Origin: Pseudomonas putida S13.1.2
GTDB taxonomy: Bacteria; Pseudomonadota; Gammaproteobacteria; Pseudomonadales; Pseudomonadaceae
Length of the DNA stretch: 64,000 nucleotides
Reading direction: 5' to 3'
Assembly: GCF_000498395.2 (NCBI RefSeq)
Contig: NZ_CP010979.1
Span: 5,982,001-6,046,000, forward strand
Part shown: piece by piece, positions 59,010 through 64,000 of the stretch
How the letters are laid out: the number at the start of each line of letters is the position of its first letter
How positions within the stretch are numbered: position 1 is the stretch's first letter
Notes under the pieces: generated by a model
Databases searched by the model: none
What the model saw: the letters and a program-made list of their open reading frames with translations, nothing else
Told to the model about the DNA's origin: nothing
Translations under genes and position numbers: made by a program

Positions 59010-60449
59010 TCACTGGCCGGCCTGCGCGGTCTGCGCAGGCACGGCGAAGTTGTTGCGTTTGCAGAGCTTGGCCTCGACCTTCTGGGTGCCGCTTTCCGGC
59101 CCCTGTACCTCGAACGCCAGCAGGCTCTGGCTGGCCCAGTCCTCGTCTTCGCGCATCTGGAAGACAAAGCGGCCATCAGTGTCGGAGGTTTCCGGTTTTT
59201 CCAGCTTGATGTCCTCGTGGCGGCCGTTGAGGTACCAGAGCGTGGCCTGCAGCACCTTCACCGACGGGTCTTCGAACTTGACGTCCATCTGCAGGTTGCG
59301 GTTGATCAGGTCTTTGATCACGCCGCCCTTGCCGTTGACCATCAGCTCGTTCTTGCCGGGCTTGAGGGTGGTGCTGGCGCTCATCAGGGCCGGGCGGTCG
59401 TCGCAGCCGTCATCGAGCAGGCCAAGGATTTGCCGCCAGATGGTTTCCTGGTCCAGGCGGTACAGCGGGGAGAATTCCCACACCAGGATCTTCGGCGGGT
59501 TCTTCTGGAATTCCTCGCTGCCCAGGTACTGGATCATCGAGCCTTCCAGGCCACCGCCAGGGAAGGCGACGTTGAGCACGTCGGCGCCGATGTATTGCTC
59601 GAGGAAGCCCGAGAAGTTGTAGTTCTTGCCACTGTGGCTGGTGCCGACCAGGGTGATCTGCGCATTGCCGCCGTCACCGAACAGGTCATCGCCGCCGCTC
59701 GAGCCTTTCGGTTCGGTGGCGAACTGGTCCATGTACTGCACGGCGTAGCTGGTGCCGCACAGTTGGCCGGCAACGTTGTGCAGGGTGCCGGTCTTGCCCA
59801 TGCGCCCGGACTTCTTCGTCTCGAATTCCTTGCGCGGGATGCCTTCGAAGGCCGGCATCTTGTGCACGGTGTCGGCCACGATCTTTGCTGCGCGCTCGGC
59901 GCCATACGGCGTCCAGTGCTGGTCGCCACGGAAGTAGAAGTCCTTGCCCTGGTCGGCGGCGGCCAGTTGCTCGTTGGTCAGCGGCGACAGGTCGGGCACG
60001 TTGTAGCCCATGCTGGCGAAGCGCTTGAGCATGGCCTGGTAGTTGCCCAGGGCCTTCTGGTAGTCGAAGGCGGCTTTCTCGGCCGGGTTGAGCATGTTGC
60101 GGTTCACCAGGCCACGGGTCGGCTGGTACACCACCACCAGCTCCACGCCGCGCTTCTTGAACGCGTCGTGCACTTGCTGCAGGCGCTTGTAGCCCGCGGG
60201 GGTGGTGTTGAACTCGGTGCGCAGGTCTTCGCGGGTACGGAACAGCCAGTCGCCCTTGGCCTGCACCAGCGTGGTGAAGTTCTGCTGGTAGCGAGTGGTG
60301 TAGCGGCTGGCGTCGTGCGCTTCGGGGCACAGCTGGCAGCAAGGTTCGGCGCTGAAGGTGGGGGCCTTCACTTCGTCGGCGCGCACGCCTTGGCTGATCG
60401 CCAGAAGGGCGGCGGACAGGCCCAGCAGTTTCATCAGGTGTGGGGTCAT
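59010..60449 (-). CDS. algX: Alginate O-acetyltransferase AlgX
   Basis: 479-residue periplasmic protein. SGNH-like domain with Asp near 174 and His near 176 in RGDQHWTPYGAE and Ser near 269 in GTSHSGKNY, matching the known D/H/S catalytic positions, then a C-terminal carbohydrate-binding module. Transfers acetyl to mannuronate and protects the polymer. ATG 60449; ATG 60434 is an alternative within the signal peptide. Confidence 0.95.
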   Translation of the reverse strand: MTPHLMKLLGLSAALLAISQGVRADEVKAPTFSAEPCCQLCPEAHDASRYTTRYQQNFTTLVQAKGDWLFRTREDLRTEFNTTPAGYKRLQQVHDAFKKRGVELVVVYQPTRGLVNRNMLNPAEKAAFDYQKALGNYQAMLKRFASMGYNVPDLSPLTNEQLAAADQGKDFYFRGDQHWTPYGAERAAKIVADTVHKMPAFEGIPRKEFETKKSGRMGKTGTLHNVAGQLCGTSYAVQYMDQFATEPKGSSGGDDLFGDGGNAQITLVGTSHSGKNYNFSGFLEQYIGADVLNVAFPGGGLEGSMIQYLGSEEFQKNPPKILVWEFSPLYRLDQETIWRQILGLLDDGCDDRPALMSASTTLKPGKNELMVNGKGGVIKDLINRNLQMDVKFEDPSVKVLQATLWYLNGRHEDIKLEKPETSDTDGRFVFQMREDEDWASQSLLAFEVQGPESGTQKVEAKLCKRNNFAVPAQTAQAGQ

Positions 60450-60462
60450 GGTCTGGGCTTCC

Positions 60463-62022
60463 TTAATCGATCATTTCGGTCTGGCGTTCGACCGGGTCGA
60501 TCAGCACAGCTTTTTGCTGGCGCACCAGCAGGTCGAGGATTTCGTCCTGGCGCTCGCCCAGCACACCATTGAGGCTGATGCCGCTGGCCTTGCGTGGGGC
60601 GAGCATGGACACCTTGTACAGCTCGACCGACAGCGGCGAGTCGATCGACAGCGGGCCGGAGCCGTTGGCCGCCAGCTCGCCACCCACTACGATCAGCGAC
60701 ACCTTGGTGTCGAACGGGTCGAGGGCGATGTCGCGGTCGGTGTCGGACAGGTCCTTGATGTGGCCGTATACGCCGACCAGGCCGTTGGCCATGGCGACGT
60801 TTTCGTACAGGCGAATGTTCACGCTGTTACGCACGCGGATGCCGTGGCGGCGGTTGTTGATCAGCTTGTTGCCCCAGATCAGGTTGTCGCCGCTTTCGTA
60901 CAGGGTGATGCCGTCGGTGTGGTTGCGGTAGATCTCGTTGTAGGCCACCAGGTTGTTGACGCTGTTACGGTCGATCACCACGCCCGAGAGCTTGTTGTCG
61001 TAGCTCTTGTTGTTGATGATCCAGCTGTCGTTCACCTCACGCGAAACGATGATGCCGTGCTTCTTCTTGGTGCCGTATACCGTGTTGCCGGCGATGATGA
61101 GGCGGTGCGAACGGTCGTGCGGGTCGATGCCGTAGACGATGTTGTCGCGGTAGGTACTGTCCTTGACCACGAAGTCCTGGGTCTCGTAGCAGTAGAAGCC
61201 GTACCACATGTCGCTGAACTCCGAGCCGATGATCCAGCCGGTGGGTTCCGGGCGGCCCATGCGCTTGGCCATGTTGGGCGTGTACTGCGAAATGCTCACG
61301 CCATACGACTTGGACTTGGCATAGCCGAAGCTGGCCATCTTGGTATTGACGATGTAAGTCTCGGTACCGCCCCACGACAGCAGGAACGGGCGGAATTCCT
61401 TGGGCGAGCGGAAGGTGGCCGGGCCGTTGTCCTTTTCGCGCCAGCCGGTCACCTGGGTATCGGTGACGAACAGCTTGCCGTCATTGACCAGGAACGAACC
61501 GCCTTCCTGGGACAGGCGCAGCTGTTTGACCTTGCCGTCGATCTCGAGGATGCCCTTTTGCCCGACCACGATTGGCAGGCGTGCCAGGTAAACCCCTGGC
61601 TCGACCTCGCTGAGGTATTGCCTGGGTACCTTCTTGCTCAGCTCGACCAGGTCGATATGGCCGTCATCGACGAAGATTGCCTGCGGGATGCCGTGCTGGC
61701 GCTGCACCCACTCGGCTGCCTTGTTGTCGCCGCCGACGAACTCCTTGAGGGTGTCTTCCTGGAACATGCGGCGCAGGCTGACCTTGCCTTTGTGGCGGCG
61801 GTCGATCTTCTTCTGCACCGCTTCGGCGGTGAAGCCAGTCAGGTCGGGCAGCTTTGGCGGGTCCATCTGCAGCGGCTCGATCGGTGCGCTGGCCACGGTG
61901 TAGGTCTTGGCCTGCTGCAGCTCCTTGGCGATCACCTGGGGCTCTGCGGCAGCGACCAGGCCGCTGGCCAGCAGCAAGGCGCTGGCCAAGAGGCTGTGTC
62001 GTAAGTGCGGGTGAAGGTTCAT
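60463..62022 (-). CDS. algG: Mannuronan C5-epimerase
   Basis: 519-residue periplasmic right-handed parallel beta-helix enzyme that turns mannuronate into guluronate in the chain. The catalytic DPHDRS motif is near residue 300 in YGIDPHDRSHRLII. Signal peptide ends VAAAEP. It also protects the polymer from AlgL in the periplasmic scaffold. ATG 62022. Confidence 0.96.
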   Translation of the reverse strand: MNLHPHLRHSLLASALLLASGLVAAAEPQVIAKELQQAKTYTVASAPIEPLQMDPPKLPDLTGFTAEAVQKKIDRRHKGKVSLRRMFQEDTLKEFVGGDNKAAEWVQRQHGIPQAIFVDDGHIDLVELSKKVPRQYLSEVEPGVYLARLPIVVGQKGILEIDGKVKQLRLSQEGGSFLVNDGKLFVTDTQVTGWREKDNGPATFRSPKEFRPFLLSWGGTETYIVNTKMASFGYAKSKSYGVSISQYTPNMAKRMGRPEPTGWIIGSEFSDMWYGFYCYETQDFVVKDSTYRDNIVYGIDPHDRSHRLIIAGNTVYGTKKKHGIIVSREVNDSWIINNKSYDNKLSGVVIDRNSVNNLVAYNEIYRNHTDGITLYESGDNLIWGNKLINNRRHGIRVRNSVNIRLYENVAMANGLVGVYGHIKDLSDTDRDIALDPFDTKVSLIVVGGELAANGSGPLSIDSPLSVELYKVSMLAPRKASGISLNGVLGERQDEILDLLVRQQKAVLIDPVERQTEMID

Positions 62023-62044
62023 AACGGTCAGTCCCCTACCGGCC

Positions 62045-63523
62045 TCAGAAGCGCCAGATCACATCGACGAAGGCGCGGTGCATGTACGAGTCCGCTTCCT
62101 TGCCGTAGGCATCGCCCGGCTTGAACACACCGGCACGCAAGCGCACCAGGGCGGACGGTTCGTCGATGGCCTGGCTCATCGAAGCCGGCAGCAGGCCCTG
62201 CTTGAAGTACTTGGTCACGACCACGTCCATTTCCTGGCCAAGGTCTTTTTCGCCGTCGACCAGCTGGCGGCTGATGCCGTTGTCGTTGACGGCTGCGTTG
62301 ATGCCGCTGGAGCCGATGTTCTGGTTACCGTCGACGCGCCAGAACTTGTGGTAGATCAGGCTGGCGTCGTAGTCGTCGCGCAGTTGCCAGGAGGCGAAGA
62401 GCGTGGCGGCCTGCAGGTTGCCCAGCTCGCCGCGGAAGGCTTCGCCAAAGCGGTGCACGCGCGAACGGGTGCCGGTGAAGTTGGAGCGGTTGCTCTCAAG
62501 GCCGGTCTGCTCGAAGTTGTTCGAGCCGTCGTCGCCACCACCGCCGCTGCCACGGGCGTAAGCCGCACCGACCTGCCATTGCGGGTCCAGGCGCAGGCGG
62601 ATGCCGAGGTCAGTGGCCCAGGCATTGACGTCGCCGCTCTGTTTGCCGGTGGCAACCTGGTCGTCGCCTACGGCCTGGCTGCTGAGCTTGTCGCGGTCAC
62701 CGGTCAGCCAGGTGACGCTGCCCCAGTAGTTGACGGTGTGGTCGTTGCGCCAGTTGTAGGCGTCGCTGTTGGCTTCAAGGCCCAGCCAGGTCAGGTCGCC
62801 GGTGCGGGTCTTGTCCAGCGCATCGACGGTTTCGCCCGGGTTCTTCAGGCTGCCGCTGTCATGGGTGTGGTGGGCCCGTACGCCCACCCAGTGGCCAGGG
62901 GTCCACTGCGTGGCGACGTTGCCGTAGATGTGCGTGCGGTCCTTGTCTTCCGGGGCCAGCTCGGTGAGGTCGGTGCGGTACTCGCTGAAGCGCTGGGCAA
63001 CGCCCAGGTCGGCCTTGAGCAGGGTGGTGTCGAAGGTCCAGTTCAGCGCTTCGATGTTGGTGTCGCGCCACATGCCATCGTCGCTGCGCAGGCGCTGGCG
63101 ACCGAAGCGCAGTTGCTCGCCCGGGTAGGCGGTGAGGCCGCTGTAGCCAACCCAGAACTCACGCATGGCCAGGTAGCTTTTGTCTGGCTGGCGGCTGTCT
63201 TCGCCGGTGTCGGTGGTGCTGCCGTCGTCGTTCTGGCGCAAGGTGTCGGTTTCGATCGTGTCGGTGGCTGCGACCGCCTGGCCCATGGCATAGGCGCTCC
63301 AGTTGCCGCGCTCGCCGTACACCCATGGGCGCAGGTCCAGGCCCAGGCCATTGACGTCGCCGCCAGGGCGGGTGCCCAGGTCACGGTCGTCTTCCGACTG
63401 GCCGGTGATTTTCACGTCCAGGCCGAAGTTTTTATCGGCGGTCATTTCCGCCAGGGTCGGGCAGGACCACAGCAGGGCGAAGCTCAGGCCGATGCCGGCT
63501 TTCACGAAGGGATTGAGCGTCAT
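62045..63523 (-). CDS. algE: Alginate outer-membrane porin AlgE
   Basis: 492 residues; signal peptide to LAE, then an 18-strand beta-barrel rich in alternating Arg/Asp-lined strands with a C-terminal ...MHRAFVDVIWRF (terminal Phe). Exports alginate through the outer membrane, partnered by AlgK. ATG 63523 overlaps the algK stop as ATGA. Confidence 0.96.
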   Translation of the reverse strand: MTLNPFVKAGIGLSFALLWSCPTLAEMTADKNFGLDVKITGQSEDDRDLGTRPGGDVNGLGLDLRPWVYGERGNWSAYAMGQAVAATDTIETDTLRQNDDGSTTDTGEDSRQPDKSYLAMREFWVGYSGLTAYPGEQLRFGRQRLRSDDGMWRDTNIEALNWTFDTTLLKADLGVAQRFSEYRTDLTELAPEDKDRTHIYGNVATQWTPGHWVGVRAHHTHDSGSLKNPGETVDALDKTRTGDLTWLGLEANSDAYNWRNDHTVNYWGSVTWLTGDRDKLSSQAVGDDQVATGKQSGDVNAWATDLGIRLRLDPQWQVGAAYARGSGGGGDDGSNNFEQTGLESNRSNFTGTRSRVHRFGEAFRGELGNLQAATLFASWQLRDDYDASLIYHKFWRVDGNQNIGSSGINAAVNDNGISRQLVDGEKDLGQEMDVVVTKYFKQGLLPASMSQAIDEPSALVRLRAGVFKPGDAYGKEADSYMHRAFVDVIWRF

Positions 63524-64000
63524 AGCGAGTCCTCACCGTCTACTTCTTCTTCGTCGTCCTGCAGGGCTTCGAGGGCCAGGGTGCTATTTGCGCCCTGCGC
63601 CATGCTGCCGCGTGCACGCTTCTCCTGGTCCAGCAGTTGCTGGGCCTGGCTGCGCTGGTCAGGGGTCAGTTGCTGGTCGAGCTGCTGGAGCATTTCTGTC
63701 GATTGCGGCGTCGGGTTGGCCTGGGACAACTGCGCGAACACCCAGGCATTGCCCGGTTGCGGGCGGATGCCGTGGCCTTCGCTGAACAGCTGGGCCAGCG
63801 CATAGTCGGCGCTGTTCTGCCCGCCACGGGCGGCGGCCAGCAGGTTGTCTACGGCCTTCTGCGGCTCGACATTGCCCAGGTAGCCGCGGCGGTACAGCTG
63901 GCCCAGGTAGTAATGGGCGCTGATTTCACCGGCGTCGGCGGCGGCTTGCAGGTGTTGCTCGGCTTTTTTGGCGTCGGCTGGCAGGGTTTTGCCTTCGTAG
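63520..64000 (-). CDS. algK: AlgK, TPR/Sel1 alginate export lipoprotein (5' part outside window)
   Basis: Only the C-terminal about 160 residues are present. Sel1-like TPR repeats (AEQHLQAAADAGEISAHYYL, then GQLYRRGYLG) and the end KRARGSMAQGANSTLALEAL with an acidic tail EEEVDGEDSL. AlgK is a lipoprotein that docks AlgE to the periplasmic scaffold. ATGA overlap with algE. The rest of the operon, algD-alg8-alg44, should lie to the right of the window. Confidence 0.92.
   Translation of the reverse strand, partial: YEGKTLPADAKKAEQHLQAAADAGEISAHYYLGQLYRRGYLGNVEPQKAVDNLLAAARGGQNSADYALAQLFSEGHGIRPQPGNAWVFAQLSQANPTPQSTEMLQQLDQQLTPDQRSQAQQLLDQEKRARGSMAQGANSTLALEALQDDEEEVDGEDSL

Noticed and set aside
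60358..62004. A 548-residue plus-strand frame opposite algG
   Set aside because: Antisense shadow in high-GC DNA; algG has catalytic motif and signal peptide.

Overview
The window looks like chromosome of a Pseudomonas of the P. putida group. The evidence is high GC, a largely present alginate operon, the hmgABC/HmgR homogentisate cluster, FabV, paired FecI/FecR/TonB-receptor systems, and many copies of the P. putida-type REP palindrome (core GCGGG-N4-CCCGCTCCCACAG and relatives). No phage, insertion sequence, CRISPR array, rRNA or tRNA was seen. The genes are mostly core or lineage-core; the least ordinary parts are small regulatory sequences.

Layout. 1-3858: agmatine catabolism (aguA, aguB), a PotF-like binding protein cut by the window edge, and a divergent LysR regulator. 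4109-6384: FabV enoyl reductase and an alpha/beta hydrolase. 6514-9638: an operon (ABM-domain membrane protein, folM, DUF1244, HopJ-like) divergent from a MerR regulator with a cobalamin-domain-like C-terminus, resembling the class II LitR light-response type. 9623-15231: PilZ protein, MioC-like flavodoxin, LysR with divergent lrgAB, an alpha/beta hydrolase with an Asp nucleophile, and an SDR. 15369-19778: hmgR and hmgABC (homogentisate to fumarate plus acetoacetate) with a 17-bp palindromic operator. 19772-24380: SirB1-like protein, leucine dehydrogenase, SOS-type yebG with a LexA box, a small DUF3077 pair with a structured leader, psiE, DUF3509 and an HPF-like protein. 24653-35219: two iron-responsive ECF sigma/anti-sigma/TonB-receptor systems placed back to back; the second carries a three-gene inner-membrane module (DUF3649, PepSY, DUF3325). 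35319-44461: AraC regulator and EamA exporter, a 2-hydroxyacid reductase, and a LysR-linked FUSC/DUF1656/HlyD/NodT pump. 44534-45863: YhaV/PrlF toxin-antitoxin and a universal stress protein. 46067-51235: a LysR-controlled EmrAB/NodT efflux operon. 51366-52792: an SDR and a small membrane protein. 52935-64000: the alginate operon on the minus strand, read algK (partial), algE, algG, algX, algL, algI, algJ, algF, algA; algD, alg8 and alg44 would lie beyond the right edge.

How they work together. The alg genes encode export (AlgK/E), epimerisation (AlgG), O-acetylation (AlgI/J/F/X), lysis and periplasmic clearance (AlgL) and precursor supply (AlgA). The two fec-type clusters form a Fur-plus-ECF cascade for siderophore uptake. 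The two NodT-linked operons are multidrug or aromatic-acid pumps, each with a neighbouring LysR. Eighteen REP loci separate most transcription units; a few sit inside operons (fecR-fecA, fecR-receptor, algL-algI) and may set differential expression.
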